In this document: one piece after another, positions 9,699 to 18,697 of the stretch
How the letters are laid out: the number at the start of each line of letters is the position of its first letter
Numbering within the stretch: the stretch's first letter is position 1
Assembly: GCF_019175365.1 (NCBI RefSeq)
Contig: NZ_CP059572.1
Coordinates: forward strand, 8,184,001-8,248,000
Origin: Actinomadura graeca
GTDB taxonomy: Bacteria; Actinomycetota; Actinomycetes; Streptosporangiales; Streptosporangiaceae
Direction of reading: 5' to 3'
Length of the DNA stretch: 64,000 bases
Program-made: the position numbers and the translations under genes
Notes under the pieces: generated by a model
What the model was told of the DNA's origin: nothing
Database searches by the model: none
Seen by the model: the letters and a program-made list of their open reading frames with translations, nothing else

Positions 9699-9781
9699 CA
9701 GGTTCCCTTCTGTGAGTGGTTTCTTACCTGGGGCATTCCGTCTCGGAGCGATCACATAACGTTGCCGATGGTGACTCGTTG

Positions 9782-10010
9782 CTACCGTCTTGGTTCTGGC
9801 CCGGCTCCCCTGGTATCCCGAATCGTTGATTCATTGCAGTATGCGGCGAGGGTTTCGAGGATCTCGTCGGCGGGTTCGGTCCGTACGAACGGCTTCGGGA
9901 CCTTGTTCCATTCGTAGACGCAGCCGCAGACGTCGCGTTCCAGTTCGGCCACGCTGCGGTGGGCTGAGCGGCGCAGTTTGCGGTTGGTGAACTCGGCGAA
10001 GCCAGGGGCG
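9782..10010 (-). pseudogene. IS630-family transposase C-terminal remnant
   Basis: The minus-strand text FAEFTNRKLRRSAHRSVAEL, then VYEWNKVPKPFV and ADEILETLAAYCNE, is the well-known C-terminus of IS630-family transposases (DDE superfamily). Nothing of the catalytic core remains. The fragment sits directly downstream of a caspase-like remnant on the same strand, suggesting that the IS inserted there and both then decayed. Confidence 0.7.
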
Positions 10011-10345
10011 GAGGCGTGGGTGGGGGCGTGCCGTCCAGCCATGCCGATGGGTCGCGAAGGATGTTGTCGCGGCCGTGGAACAGGCCGGTGGACATGCGCG
10101 GGAACGGCCCGGGCGCGTACGCGCGGTCGATAGAGTGCACCGGATTCAAGCCCAGGGTCGGGTCGCCGATGCCGGGGTCGAGGCCTTCGGGCGGCCGGTG
10201 GGGTGGCGGCTGAGGCGCCCAGCATCACCGTGCGGCGCCGCTCGACTGTCAGCCGATGCGGCAGCCGGGCGGCGGTCCCGGCCCGGCACACATCCAGCAG
10301 CACCAACGTCGTCGGCCGAGCCGGGTCCTCATCGGCCTGCAGGCG
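10011..10345 (-). pseudogene. Caspase-like peptidase remnant
   Basis: In one minus frame the text reads DEDPARPTT then VLLDVCRAGTAARLP and VMLGASAA, matching the catalytic-Cys strand (D-x-C-x-A-G) of actinomycete caspase-family proteins. After a frameshift a second frame continues with SIDRAYAPGPFPRMSTGLFH and GRDNILRDPSAWLDG. This resembles the linker into an NTPase or sensor module (TGxFxGR...LxxLxxWL) often fused behind these peptidases. The His half of the dyad and the rest of the sensor are gone. Such proteins are usually immune effectors, so this is a relic of a lost defence gene (inference). Confidence 0.55.
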
Positions 10346-10849
10346 TCGGACTCCTGCTCACCGCCAGCGAACGAGCCGATCAACGCGCACGACGCCCGCC
10401 GCACCCGGTCACTCAATCCCGCAGCTCCCCAGCACCCGGCCGCTCGTGCTGGCAGGCTGGCCACCGACGGCACCCGCCCACACCCGAACAAGCCAACCTG
10501 GCCGGCCTCGGACGCACCACCGGGCAGCCACGGGGACGGCACCAGGAGCGGGGCGCGGGGGCGGCGCGGGCCGGTACGGCGCCGACGAAGGACGCAGGAT
10601 GATCCTGACCATTGGGGGAGCGTTGCCATGACCACCAGCTCCGGGCCCGGTGCGGCTGCCGTCGCGGCCTGAGAGTCACAATTCTTGGACCGATTACTGC
10701 CGTCCGGTGTCATTGCCCGGCCGTCGGCCTCGCCGCCGCAAGTCTCTGAACATGCCACGCGGCCGGTGCCGCGCGCCGGTGGAATGCGGCGGGCCGGTAC
10801 GCGCTGGACCGCGCGGCCGAGCACGCGGCCGCCGCCGGACGCGTGGACC

Positions 10850-11048
10850 GATAACGCCCGCCGAGCTTTGCCACGTGCTCCGGGAGCAGGGCCATCGCGG
10901 TAGCGTCCGCACCATCCGCCGCTACGTTGCGCCGCTGCAGGCGGGGCTTCATGCTCCTGAACTGCCGTCCAAACCGCCGTCCGTCCACGATGTTCGACGC
11001 TGGATCACCAGCGGCCCCGATCACCTCACCGACACCGACAAAGCTCGA
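10850..11048 (+). pseudogene. ISL3-family transposase internal remnant
   Basis: The plus-strand frame contains LCHVLREQGHRGSVRTIRRY, then PSKPPSVHDVRRWI and LTDTDKAR, the signature middle part of ISL3 transposases (an E/QGYRGS..RRY helix-turn-helix-like segment). No start, no DDE residues and no IS ends are visible. Confidence 0.65.
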
Positions 11049-11203
11049 AGGACGCGTCGGCGAACACGCTGGGGTATCGCCGGAGTTGACCCGTCAGCGC
11101 GTCCCATCAGCAGTCCGCTGGACGTGACCTCCAGGGCACCGCTCGGGATCGGATCGACCCGGGCGGTGCCCAAGGTGTGGTGTACTGCCGGACTCGCTCG
11201 CGC

Positions 11204-12295
11204 TTATGAGCAGTCCTGACCGTCGTTGATGCAGTCGGTGGCGCGGCGCATGAGACCGTCGGGCATCACGTTGACGAAGTCTCCGTGATCGGTGATCGGG
11301 CTGTGCTTCTCCTTGGGGAAGCTGTCCAGCGCGAAAAGCCGGTTCTGCGGTATCTCGTAGGTGAGCACGAACACCAGGTGCGGTATCGGCTTGAAGTCGT
11401 CGTCGCATTCGCCGTCGCGCTTCGGGAAGACGACGTGGGAACGGTGGTCGGCGCTGTCGGTGTTCTCACCGTCCCAGCAGCTCGGGAAGTCCAGGACGCG
11501 GGCCACCCTGCTGCCGGGCGGGCAGAGCGGATACTTGTCGGTCCTTCGGTCGCCGAATCCGGTGCACGTCCATTGGGCCCGCGCCTTGTCGCCACCGTCC
11601 GACTTCGCTTTGGCGTCCCCGGTGATCATTCGCAGGAAGCGCGGCATCTCCCGGATCCTGTCCCGTGCGTTCCCGGAGAACCGCAGGGTCACCGAGGACG
11701 GTGTGAGCGGCTTTCCGACGTTGCCGTCCTTCTTGCTCTGCCGTGCTTGCGGGGTGTCGTCCCGTTCGCCTCGCAAGCGCAGAACCGGCCAATAGTAGGT
11801 CGACTTGTCCCCGCTGCGGCACGTGGTGTCCGCCTTCTCAAGGCTCTCGTCGTCGGAGTCGCCGTCCGTGGACTCATTGCCGACGTAGTCGTGGAGATGC
11901 TGCGCACCGTTCCGCACGCCGGGCGCGGCGATGACATTGTCGGAGTTATAGTGCTCGTTCTCGTTCCTGCCGCACCGCGAGATGAACGTCCCTTTCGAGC
12001 CGCCGTCGCGGAACCTCGGCCGCCGGAAGTCCGGGCGGACGTCCCGGATGTCGACGAAGTCGTTCCGGTCCGGGCCGAGGTCGTCACGCCCGTCGCCGCG
12101 CTCACCCTCGTCGCGGTCCCGCTTCTCCTGGTCGTCGGGCTCGCCTCGATGGCCGCCGTCCCGATCGTCATGATCGTGGACGCCGACGACCGCGGCATCG
12201 AGGGCCGGGCCCCGCGCCCATGCGGAACCGTGCCCTGCCGCAACGGTGGCGACCGCCACCGCGGGCAGGATCACCGTGAGACGGTTGATTCGCAT
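11204..12295 (-). CDS. Secreted DUF1996-domain protein
   Basis: 363 residues from ATG 12295, preceded by AGGAGA. Signal peptide MRINRLTVILPAVAVATVAA with likely cleavage near SAWA. A low-complexity Asp/Arg/Glu/His-rich linker (about 35-85) leads into DUF1996, with FISRCGRNENEHYNSDNVI, GAQHLHDYVGN, TTCRSGDKSTYYWPVLR and the later FPSCWDG and SHVVFP motifs. Several paired Cys fit an extracellular fold. The biochemical role of DUF1996 is unknown. Just upstream, on the same strand with a 42-base gap, is a small lipoprotein gene, so the pair is probably one operon. Confidence 0.85.
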   Translation of the reverse strand: MRINRLTVILPAVAVATVAAGHGSAWARGPALDAAVVGVHDHDDRDGGHRGEPDDQEKRDRDEGERGDGRDDLGPDRNDFVDIRDVRPDFRRPRFRDGGSKGTFISRCGRNENEHYNSDNVIAAPGVRNGAQHLHDYVGNESTDGDSDDESLEKADTTCRSGDKSTYYWPVLRLRGERDDTPQARQSKKDGNVGKPLTPSSVTLRFSGNARDRIREMPRFLRMITGDAKAKSDGGDKARAQWTCTGFGDRRTDKYPLCPPGSRVARVLDFPSCWDGENTDSADHRSHVVFPKRDGECDDDFKPIPHLVFVLTYEIPQNRLFALDSFPKEKHSPITDHGDFVNVMPDGLMRRATDCINDGQDCS

Positions 12296-12337
12296 TCTGG
12301 TTCTCCTGAATTCGATGTGGCCGATACTCGGGCTCCG

Positions 12338-12760
12338 TCAGTGGTGCGCGTCACCCATTTTCAGTTCGCCGCCCACCTTCTCCTTGAGGGGGCCCAGCGA
12401 CTGCGGCGTTCCCACCACGACGAAACGTGAGCCGATCAGATAGGCGCCGCCCCATTTCGTGGCCTCGGTCAGCCAGGCGTCCCTGTTCTGATCCGTTCCG
12501 AAGGTCACCATCGTGTAGCGGCCCTGTGGTGTTCTGCAGGTCCCCTGGCGCAGGTCCCTGACATTGCGCTTTCCCGTGATCTGCGCACAGCCGATCTTGG
12601 AGGCCAGTGCGCCGAGATCGGCGGGGGCGCCCGCGGGAGGACCCGCGGGCGGGTCCGAACGGCCGTCAGAAGAACAGCCCACGGCCAGACCGAAGACCAA
12701 TGCGGCGACGGAGTACTGCCTTATGCGTCGAAAAATTCTCCCGGGCCCTTCGCGGGTCAT
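12338..12760 (-). CDS. Small lipoprotein, unknown function
   Basis: 140 residues from ATG 12760; GGGGAGG six bases upstream favours this start over the ATG at 12787. A basic N-terminus (MTREGPGRIFRRIRQY) precedes a hydrophobic stretch and the lipobox AVGC. A Pro/Ala/Gly linker then leads to a roughly 90-residue globular part (IGCAQITGKRNVRDLRQGTC, then WLTEATKWGGAYLIG). The two Cys may be disulfide-linked. Probably co-transcribed with the DUF1996 gene and so may work with it at the cell surface. Confidence 0.75.
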   Translation of the reverse strand: MTREGPGRIFRRIRQYSVAALVFGLAVGCSSDGRSDPPAGPPAGAPADLGALASKIGCAQITGKRNVRDLRQGTCRTPQGRYTMVTFGTDQNRDAWLTEATKWGGAYLIGSRFVVVGTPQSLGPLKEKVGGELKMGDAHH

Positions 12761-12924
12761 CGGGCGCCTCCCCTTGTCCGGAAACAAGCGACTCGCCCAG
12801 AGCTACGACCGGCAAGGGGGTCGAGTTCACGCCTTTCTCGGCAATTTCCGTGAGGCCGGCACGGGACAGAAGGTCAGACGCGAATGCTCAGGAGGTCTCC
12901 GATGCCGTCGGCTCGGACGCCAGC

Positions 12925-13190
12925 CCCTCGGGTCGGCCCCGTCGCGGCGGGTCGTCCCGATGACGACTCCGCCCGCGAGGGACTGCGGTGGCGACGGCGA
13001 GCAGGATTCCGGGGCGCCGGACGCCGCGTCCGGTCCCGTCGCGGAGGTCCACTAGTTCGCCGGCGCACCGCCCGGACGTGGCGAGGTGGTCTTCGAGCGC
13101 CCTCGCGTCGTCGGGAGCGAGCCTTAGCGCATGTGCCCCGGCATCGGTGTGTTCGACCTCGGCAGTAACGCCGTCACTCCCTTTCCACCG
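12925..13190 (-). pseudogene. Anti-sigma factor (zinc-finger type) remnant
   Basis: A minus frame reads VEHTDAGAHALRLAPDDARA followed by LEDHLATSGRCAGELVDLRD. This is the H-x3-C-x2-C-type N-terminal helix pair of ZAS anti-sigma factors, with the first Cys replaced by Ser (ATSGRC instead of ATCGRC). The frame breaks at both ends. It directly follows the sigma-factor remnant on the same strand, in the usual sigma/anti-sigma order. Confidence 0.6.
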
Positions 13191-13350
13191 AGGCGGTCCG
13201 CAGCGCGTGGCAGACCCGTGACTTCACCGTTTCGACGGATCGCGAGCTATTCAGCGGCCTCGTTCACGGTGCGCCCGCTCAGCACCGTCTCGTTCAGGAT
13301 CTGGCGGTGAGCCGCCGACGGCGTGCGGACGGCCTCTACGACCGTGACGG
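13190..13350 (-). pseudogene. ECF sigma factor region-4 remnant
   Basis: Minus-strand text SAAHRQILNETVLSGRTVNE followed by AAE and a stop is the start of sigma region 4. After a frameshift the same helix-turn-helix resumes as ETVKSRVCHALRTASVERE and stop. Only the C-terminal DNA-binding part is left; region 2 is missing. With the adjacent anti-sigma piece it marks a lost regulatory pair. Confidence 0.6.
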
Positions 13351-13463
13351 TGCCCACGCGAGTCTCCCACCCGTCGAGCGCGCCGCTCGTCGGCGTGAAC
13401 CGTCCGTGACGACACGACGCCGAAGGCCGCTCTGCCAGGCCCTCGAAATCAGCCGCAGCTCAG

Positions 13464-14870
13464 CTAGGCGCAGGCGGTGTCCAGCGGGTCCGGCTGGTTC
13501 CTGTTCGTGCGGGCTTGCGCCCTCCGGACCGGCGATGACGGCCGTCCAGGGCCCTCGCTCTTGCTGAGCGCCTGCGCGGCCAACTGGCGGATGCGCCTCA
13601 CATCGGGGCGGAACACCTGGACGCGCGGCGGCACGAACTGCAGGCTGCGAACCTCGGCGCCCCGCTTCACCTTCCCGGACAGCTCGACCAGCGCGGGCAG
13701 CAGCCTGGCGGGGATGTCGGTGGTGATGGTCTTCTTCGTCGCGTCGGCCAGCCGCCCGACGTTGGTGAGCACGCGCCGCGGGTCGGCCTGGTCGGCGAGC
13801 GCCTTCATCAGGCACTTCTGCCGTCCCATCCGGGCGAAGTCGCTGCTGCCCTGGCGGGCCCGCGCATACCAGAGGGCCTGGGTGCCGTCCAGTTCCCGGG
13901 TCCCGGCCCGGATGACGCCGGACGGTCTGCTGCCGTCGGACGGGCCGCCGAAGGGGATGTCCCGCTGGACGCGCAGCCGCACTCCGCCGACGGCGTCGAC
14001 GATGTCGCGGAAGCCGAACAGGTTGACCAGGACGTAGAAGTCGACGGGCTGACCGAGCAGGAACGAGATCTGTTCCCGCATGAGCCGCGGGCCGCGCCGC
14101 CCGGCCGGGACGCCTGGCACGAGCGACGGATCGTTCTCCGCGGCCTGGTACATCTCGTTCAGCAGGCCCTCGGCGCCGGGCGCCGTACCGGTGAAACCGT
14201 CCGGCCAGCGCGGCCGCAGCCGCGGCGGGACGGCGAAGCGCTGCAGGTTGCGGGGGAGGCCGAGCAGCACGGTGTCGCCGGTCGCGGTGTCGATGCTCGC
14301 CACGGTCATGCTGTCGGGACGGATGCCCTGGCGGTTGGCCGCGCCGTCCCCGCCCATCAGCAGGATGTTGACGCGCGGCTTGTTCAGCTCCGCCCCGGCC
14401 AGGGCCGGATCATCCTGGAAGATGCCGGAGATGGTGCCGCGCAGCGCGTAGGCGTCGCGGGCCGCCAGGCCGAGCGGCGCGCAGACTGCGGCGACGAGGA
14501 TCGCCACGGCCATCGCCGCCGCGGCCTGCCCGCCCGCGCTGATCCGCCGTGGCCGTACGACCTGGTAGGACCGGACGACCACCGCCGCCCAGGTCAGGGC
14601 GAGCACGACAATGGCGGCGATGACGCCGTCCAGTTGTTGCGGCCGCACCGCGACGCGCTCCACATCCTCGCGGAAGCCCAGCGCCAGCGTGGCCGCGCCG
14701 CCGATCAGCGCGGCGAACAAGGTCATCAGCGCCGCCCCCGTGCCGCGGCGCCCGGCCGAGAGGTGGGCGACGCCCCACACCATCGTGGAGGCCACGGTCA
14801 ACCCGAGCGCCCGCCCGAGACCGTTCCGGGGCCGCGGTTCCGTCCAGTACGGCGGCGTGCGATACGTCAT
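13464..14870 (-). CDS. LytR-CpsA-Psr (LCP) family cell-wall glycopolymer ligase
   Basis: 468 residues from ATG 14870 (MTYRTPPYWTEP). Several N-terminal hydrophobic segments (about 46-65, 83-99 and 117-137, with a weaker one near 20-37) are followed by an extracytoplasmic LCP domain. Motifs are NILLMGGDGAANRQGIRPDS, MTVASIDTATGDTVLLGLPR, VDFYVLVNLFGF, DIVDAVGGV and LDGTQALWYARAR with the Arg-rich SSDFARMGRQ. The Asp and Arg residues match the pyrophosphate-binding and catalytic set. LCP enzymes attach polymers such as arabinogalactan or teichoic acids to peptidoglycan. Multiple N-terminal segments instead of one is seen in some actinomycete members. Transcribed alone. Confidence 0.88.
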   Translation of the reverse strand: MTYRTPPYWTEPRPRNGLGRALGLTVASTMVWGVAHLSAGRRGTGAALMTLFAALIGGAATLALGFREDVERVAVRPQQLDGVIAAIVVLALTWAAVVVRSYQVVRPRRISAGGQAAAAMAVAILVAAVCAPLGLAARDAYALRGTISGIFQDDPALAGAELNKPRVNILLMGGDGAANRQGIRPDSMTVASIDTATGDTVLLGLPRNLQRFAVPPRLRPRWPDGFTGTAPGAEGLLNEMYQAAENDPSLVPGVPAGRRGPRLMREQISFLLGQPVDFYVLVNLFGFRDIVDAVGGVRLRVQRDIPFGGPSDGSRPSGVIRAGTRELDGTQALWYARARQGSSDFARMGRQKCLMKALADQADPRRVLTNVGRLADATKKTITTDIPARLLPALVELSGKVKRGAEVRSLQFVPPRVQVFRPDVRRIRQLAAQALSKSEGPGRPSSPVRRAQARTNRNQPDPLDTACA

Positions 14871-15018
14871 CTGTACGCTCCCCGGGTCCCGAAATCGCCT
14901 TATGAATTAGTACGTTCTCGTCCCCGACACGAGTTCAACGGCGGGAGCCCCAGGTCGGCCAATCTCGGCCGCCGATCCGTGAGGACCCCGCCCAATTGCC
15001 GTCGGCCCGGCGCCGCCA

Positions 15019-15477
15019 TTACGCTTCTCGTCGGACGATCTTGCCGTCGGCGCCGACGACGAACCATTCACCGTCGACGCCTTGACCGTCGAGATCGCCC
15101 GGCTTCCCGTCGCCCGCGTAGTAGTAGAGCGGCCAATCACCGTAGGTGGCCTGGAAAGTGCCCTCCGAGCGCTGAGAATGCTTCACCAGCGACCGGTTCA
15201 CTCCCTGACCGGGCGTGACCTTCGTCTTGCTCGCGAACGCGGGCCAGGTGGCGATGCACTCGTTCTCGCAGGCGCTGCTCCCCGCCTTGTCCCTGGTGAA
15301 GGCGTACAGGGTCCGTCCGGCCTGGTCGGTGATGATCGGCCCGAGATCGGACTGGCTGACCTTGATGCCGGCGTGCTCGCCGGACGCCTTTCCCGTCCGG
15401 CCCTCGCTGGAACCGCCGCATCCGGCGAGCCCGATGACGGCGACCGCCGCGCCGAGCAGAGCAAAACGTGCGCGCAT
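15019..15477 (-). CDS. COG4315-type lipoprotein with YxxxD repeats
   Basis: 152 residues from ATG 15477. Signal sequence MRARFALLGAAVAVIGLAGC ends in lipobox LAGC, so it is a lipoprotein. Two copies of the PF03640 motif are seen: GRTLYAFTRDKAG...CENECIATWP and YGDWPLYYYAGD...GQGVDGEWFVV. The C-x3-C pair is normal for this family. Function is not established; members often lie near electron-transfer or oxidative-stress genes. The next gene is a divergent CHRD protein, so the 178-base gap at 15478-15655 holds both promoters. Confidence 0.85.
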   Translation of the reverse strand: MRARFALLGAAVAVIGLAGCGGSSEGRTGKASGEHAGIKVSQSDLGPIITDQAGRTLYAFTRDKAGSSACENECIATWPAFASKTKVTPGQGVNRSLVKHSQRSEGTFQATYGDWPLYYYAGDGKPGDLDGQGVDGEWFVVGADGKIVRREA

Positions 15478-15655
15478 GGCAATGCTCCCAATGCTTGGGG
15501 GGTGAGTTACATGTACTCCCTGCTACACGTGGAGTTCGGCGGAGCGGGTTCAATTCGATTCATCGAATTTTCTCTTGAACCCGCCCTCAAGATCTCGTCG
15601 TACACCGGGGCGCTTACCGCTCAGACTCACGTCCACTCACTTCAAAGGATCACCA

Positions 15656-16738
15656 ATGCGCAAGAACCTCATCTCATTGCCGGTCACGGCGGTCACTGCG
15701 GTCACAGCGGTCACGCTGGGGCTGCCGGCGGCGGTCCCCGCGTATGCGGACGGCCACCCGACGCCCGGCTCCGCCACCCCGGCAGCGGGGCAGGAGCACG
15801 GGCACGATCACGGTGCGCCCGCACCTGCCGGCTCGTCGTCGGGTGCCCCGAGCCCGGCTGCGGGCGCCTCACAACAGCCTGCTCCGCCCCAGACCGGGCA
15901 GCAGGGCGAGCCGGCTCCGCAAGGCCGGGTCGCGACGAACAAGGCGCGCAACAAGCCGGTGTTCCTGGTGGCCAGGCTTTCGGGCGCCAACGAGGTGCCG
16001 GCCTCCGCGGGCGATGCGGACGGGAGCGGCACCGCCCTGGTCCGCGTCCAGGGCGACCGGGTGACCTTCGCCCTGGACTGGAACGGCATCACCGCCCCGA
16101 CGCTCGGGCACATCCACCGTGGCCCGGCCGGTGTCAACGGCGATGTCGCGGTGCCGCTGTTCGCCAGCGCGATGCCGGCGACCGTGACCTCGGCCGCGGG
16201 CGCCGTCACCGTCACGGATCCCGCGACCGCCGACGGTCTGCGCGCCAACCCGGGCAACTGGTATGTGAACCTGCACACCAAGGAGAACCCGAAGGGCGCC
16301 GTCCGCGCCCAGCTCGCGCCGCTCGGCGGCAGGCGCGACGTGCTGAGGCTGCTCAAGACCGGCGGCAGGCGCGCGTTCCTGTCCGGTGACCAGGAGGTCC
16401 CGGTGAAGGACGGCCCCGCCGTCGGCGACCCGGACGGCAGGGCGGTCGCCTTCGTCCGGCCCGCGGGCACCGGCTCGGTCCGGTTCGCCTTGGCCTGGGT
16501 CGGCGTCACGCCCAGCCTCGCGCACGTCCACCGTGGCAGGTTCGGCGTCAACGGCCCGGTCACCGTCAACATGGTCACCACCCCCGTGCCCAGCACGATC
16601 TTCGCGGTGGCGGGCACCGCGACCGGCGTCGATCCGGGCGTCGTCCAGGGCATCCGCGCCAACCCGCGCAACTGGTACGCCAACATCCACAGCACCGAGT
16701 TCCCGGGTGGCGCCGTTCGCGGCCAGCTCAACGGCTGA
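15656..16738 (+). CDS. Secreted protein with two CHRD domains
   Basis: 360 residues from ATG 15656 (MRKNLISLPVTAVTAVTAVT), with AAAGGA seven bases upstream; the frame to 15575 is open but unsupported. A signal peptide ending near YADG is followed by a His/Gly/Pro/Ala/Gln-rich linker (EHGHDHG). Two CHRD domains follow: about 97-225 (LSGANEVPASAGDADGSG, GHIHRGPAGVNG, NPGNWYVNLHT) and about 245-360 (GDQEVPVKDGPAVGDPDG, AHVHRGRFGVNG, NPRNWYANIHS). CHRD domains occur in chordin and in many bacterial secreted proteins with metal- or polymer-binding roles. The EHGHDHG run could bind metal (inference). A strong terminator follows. Confidence 0.88.
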   Translation: MRKNLISLPVTAVTAVTAVTLGLPAAVPAYADGHPTPGSATPAAGQEHGHDHGAPAPAGSSSGAPSPAAGASQQPAPPQTGQQGEPAPQGRVATNKARNKPVFLVARLSGANEVPASAGDADGSGTALVRVQGDRVTFALDWNGITAPTLGHIHRGPAGVNGDVAVPLFASAMPATVTSAAGAVTVTDPATADGLRANPGNWYVNLHTKENPKGAVRAQLAPLGGRRDVLRLLKTGGRRAFLSGDQEVPVKDGPAVGDPDGRAVAFVRPAGTGSVRFALAWVGVTPSLAHVHRGRFGVNGPVTVNMVTTPVPSTIFAVAGTATGVDPGVVQGIRANPRNWYANIHSTEFPGGAVRGQLNG

Positions 16739-16750
16739 CCTTCCGACCGG

Positions 16751-16793
16751 AAGAGGCCGGGGCGTGGAGGGTGACTCCACGCCCCGGCCTCTT
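16751..16793 (+). terminator. Perfect 19-bp hairpin, bidirectional terminator
   Basis: Arms at 16751-16769 and 16775-16793 are perfect inverted repeats (AAGAGGCCGGGG... and its complement) with a 5-base loop. It lies between the convergent CHRD and eccB genes. The arms start with AAGAG and end with CTCTT, so it could serve both directions. Confidence 0.85.
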
Positions 16794-16838
16794 CCTGTGT
16801 CCGGGAGGCCGACTCGTCCGGACGGCCGTCGGTTGAGC

Positions 16839-18275
16839 TCAGCTTCCGCCCTTTCGCCCGGACCCCGCCGCGGCGGGACCCGCGGCCGCGGCTCGGGCCA
16901 AGGGCGGGCCCGACGGCAGCAGGTCGAGGACGGCCGCCGGGACGGGCACCGGCTCGACGCCCGCGTAACCGAGCGCGGAGAGGTCGTCGTCGCCGGGTAC
17001 CGGGTACTTCACCCCGAGATCGGTGATCAGGTAGCGGACGCCGATGCCGCTGCCCGGGGCCGGGAGCGACCGCACGAGCGCGCCGGTGCCCGATCTGACC
17101 AGGACGGTGTGCGCCGTCCTCGGGTCGGGATCGGTGACCGGTATGCCCCCGGCGGGGATTCCCGACGCGGGCACGACGACCTGGACACTCGCGCCCCGGG
17201 CCGAGTCCACGAGAACCGAAGTGCAGATGGGCCGGTCGTTCCCGCCCGCCTGCCGGACGCGCGGCGGCGTGGCGGGCAGGCCGCCGGTGAAGGCGGGGGC
17301 GTCGGACAGGTGCTGTGCCGCGGCGGCGGACTGCACGGGGACGGCCCCGGCCGTGCGGCCTCCGTAAGCGGCGGCCGTGCCCGGATCGCCGAGCACCAGG
17401 CCGGCGACGGTGACGCTGACCTGGCGGAGCCCGTCGGCGAACAGGACGAAGTACTGCCTGACCGTGCCGGGGTTCTCGGTGGTGAAGACCTGGCCGATGC
17501 GGGTCGGGCGATCGCCGATGGCGGGCCCGGCCCCGCCGCGGCCGGGGACCCGGGGCGGCGCGACGTCGCCTCCCGCGGGCAGCATGTTGATCCACTGGTC
17601 CGCGACGGGGTACGGGACGACGCCCCGGTAGCCGAGGGAGAACGGCCCGGCGGCGGTGGTGAACCGGTGCCTGCGGCCCTGCCACAGCAGATACGTCTGG
17701 CCGGCGGACGTGCGGACGAGCATGCCCTCGTCCGCGCCGGCGGCCGACTTCGGTGCGGCCACGTTCATCGTCACGACCACCTGGTCGCTGGTCCGGCCCG
17801 CGGAGCCGGTCCGCGCCGTGGTGCAGACCATCCAGTCCCGTCCCCCCAGCGAGGAGGATCCGGGGAGCGCGTCGGGCGCGCCCGGGATGCCCACGGGGAA
17901 GCCGCGCGGGGTGTTCTTGAGCGTGTTCTCGTGCACGGAGGCGAGCTTGGCCTCCCGTCCGGCGATCAGCCGGCCGGAGGCGAGGTTCGCCACCGGGTGC
18001 AGGCGGCCGCCGAGGAAGACGTAGCGCGCCCCGCTCTCCTTCACCGAGACCAGCGCGCCCTCGGCCCGCCAGTCGCTGGACCCGCCCGGCCTGATCAGCC
18101 CGTAGACGCCGAAGCCCGCGACGAGCAGCGTGCCGATCACCGCGCCGATGACGGCGCCGGTGGTGACGCGCTTCATCGGCGGATCGGGGGCGTCGGGGTC
18201 GCCGCTGACGATCGCCGCGTTGAGACGCCCCACCGCGCACATGTGGGACTGGACCTGATCCCGCTTGTTCTGCAC
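16839..18275 (-). CDS. eccB: Type VII secretion protein EccB
   Basis: 478 residues from GTG 18275 (VQNKRDQVQSHMCAVGRLNA); the frame to 18680 lies upstream of a natural EccB start. A cytoplasmic N-terminus of about 43 residues precedes one transmembrane helix (about 46-66, GAVIGAVIGTLLVAGFGVYG), then the long extracytoplasmic EccB domain. Landmarks include RYVFLGGRLHPVANLASGRL, GIPGAPDALP, QTYLLWQGRRHRF, VTDLG-type LITDLGVKYPVP and LGY motifs. EccB is a core part of the ESX membrane complex. It follows the eccD tail by 5 bases on the same strand. No eccC, eccE, mycP or WxG100 genes are in the window, so this copy is probably an orphan. Confidence 0.9.
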   Translation of the reverse strand: MQNKRDQVQSHMCAVGRLNAAIVSGDPDAPDPPMKRVTTGAVIGAVIGTLLVAGFGVYGLIRPGGSSDWRAEGALVSVKESGARYVFLGGRLHPVANLASGRLIAGREAKLASVHENTLKNTPRGFPVGIPGAPDALPGSSSLGGRDWMVCTTARTGSAGRTSDQVVVTMNVAAPKSAAGADEGMLVRTSAGQTYLLWQGRRHRFTTAAGPFSLGYRGVVPYPVADQWINMLPAGGDVAPPRVPGRGGAGPAIGDRPTRIGQVFTTENPGTVRQYFVLFADGLRQVSVTVAGLVLGDPGTAAAYGGRTAGAVPVQSAAAAQHLSDAPAFTGGLPATPPRVRQAGGNDRPICTSVLVDSARGASVQVVVPASGIPAGGIPVTDPDPRTAHTVLVRSGTGALVRSLPAPGSGIGVRYLITDLGVKYPVPGDDDLSALGYAGVEPVPVPAAVLDLLPSGPPLARAAAAGPAAAGSGRKGGS

Positions 18276-18280
18276 GGCCG

Positions 18281-18577
18281 TCAGTCCCCGAAGGCCCGCG
18301 CCCAGCCGTAGCTGTGCAGGACGGCGAGCGTGAGCACGGGCAGGGCGATGGAGACGGCGGACTCGGCGAGGTCGGCGGCGCGTCCCCAGTAGGGCAGCAG
18401 CCGCTTGCCCGGCATCCGCTCGGCTCCGACGAGGAACAGGCCGGTGAGCGCGACGAGGAGCGCCAGGACCGCGCCGGTGGCCGCCGGCCGGTCCTTGACC
18501 CAGTGCACGACGTACAGCCCGAGCCCGTAACAGGCGGGCAGGATCACCGTGAGCCGCGTCCACGCGCCGGACATGAC
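18281..18577 (-). pseudogene. eccD: EccD C-terminal remnant
   Basis: 97 residues with three hydrophobic helices (VILPACYGLGLYVVHWV, AVLALLVALTGLFLVG and VSIALPVLTLAVLHSYGW). This fits the last transmembrane segments of the 11-helix EccD channel subunit and its position just before eccB. Full EccD is about 450-500 residues; the rest is missing, and a TAG occurs in frame just upstream. Foreign DNA with an integrase gene begins within 125 bases. So the ESX locus was cut by integration or a later deletion. The family call rests on topology and context, with modest sequence support. Confidence 0.65.
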
Positions 18578-18697
18578 CGTGCGCGACCTGCTGGGGCACT
18601 ACGCGCGGCCGCCGGCGGACGAGCCGCACGGCAACGGCCGGTACTGCCGTCAGGTGCTGGACGGGATGGTCGCCCGGCACGCCCTGAGCGTCTTCCG

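Noticed and set aside
15808..18240. 810-codon minus-strand frame across CHRD and eccB
   Set aside because: It crosses a strong terminator and is out of frame with EccB motifs; a chance high-GC frame.
18314..18697. Upstream in-frame extension of the integrase
   Set aside because: It overlaps the eccD tail on the other strand and has no integrase features; GTG 18698 fits the family N-terminus.
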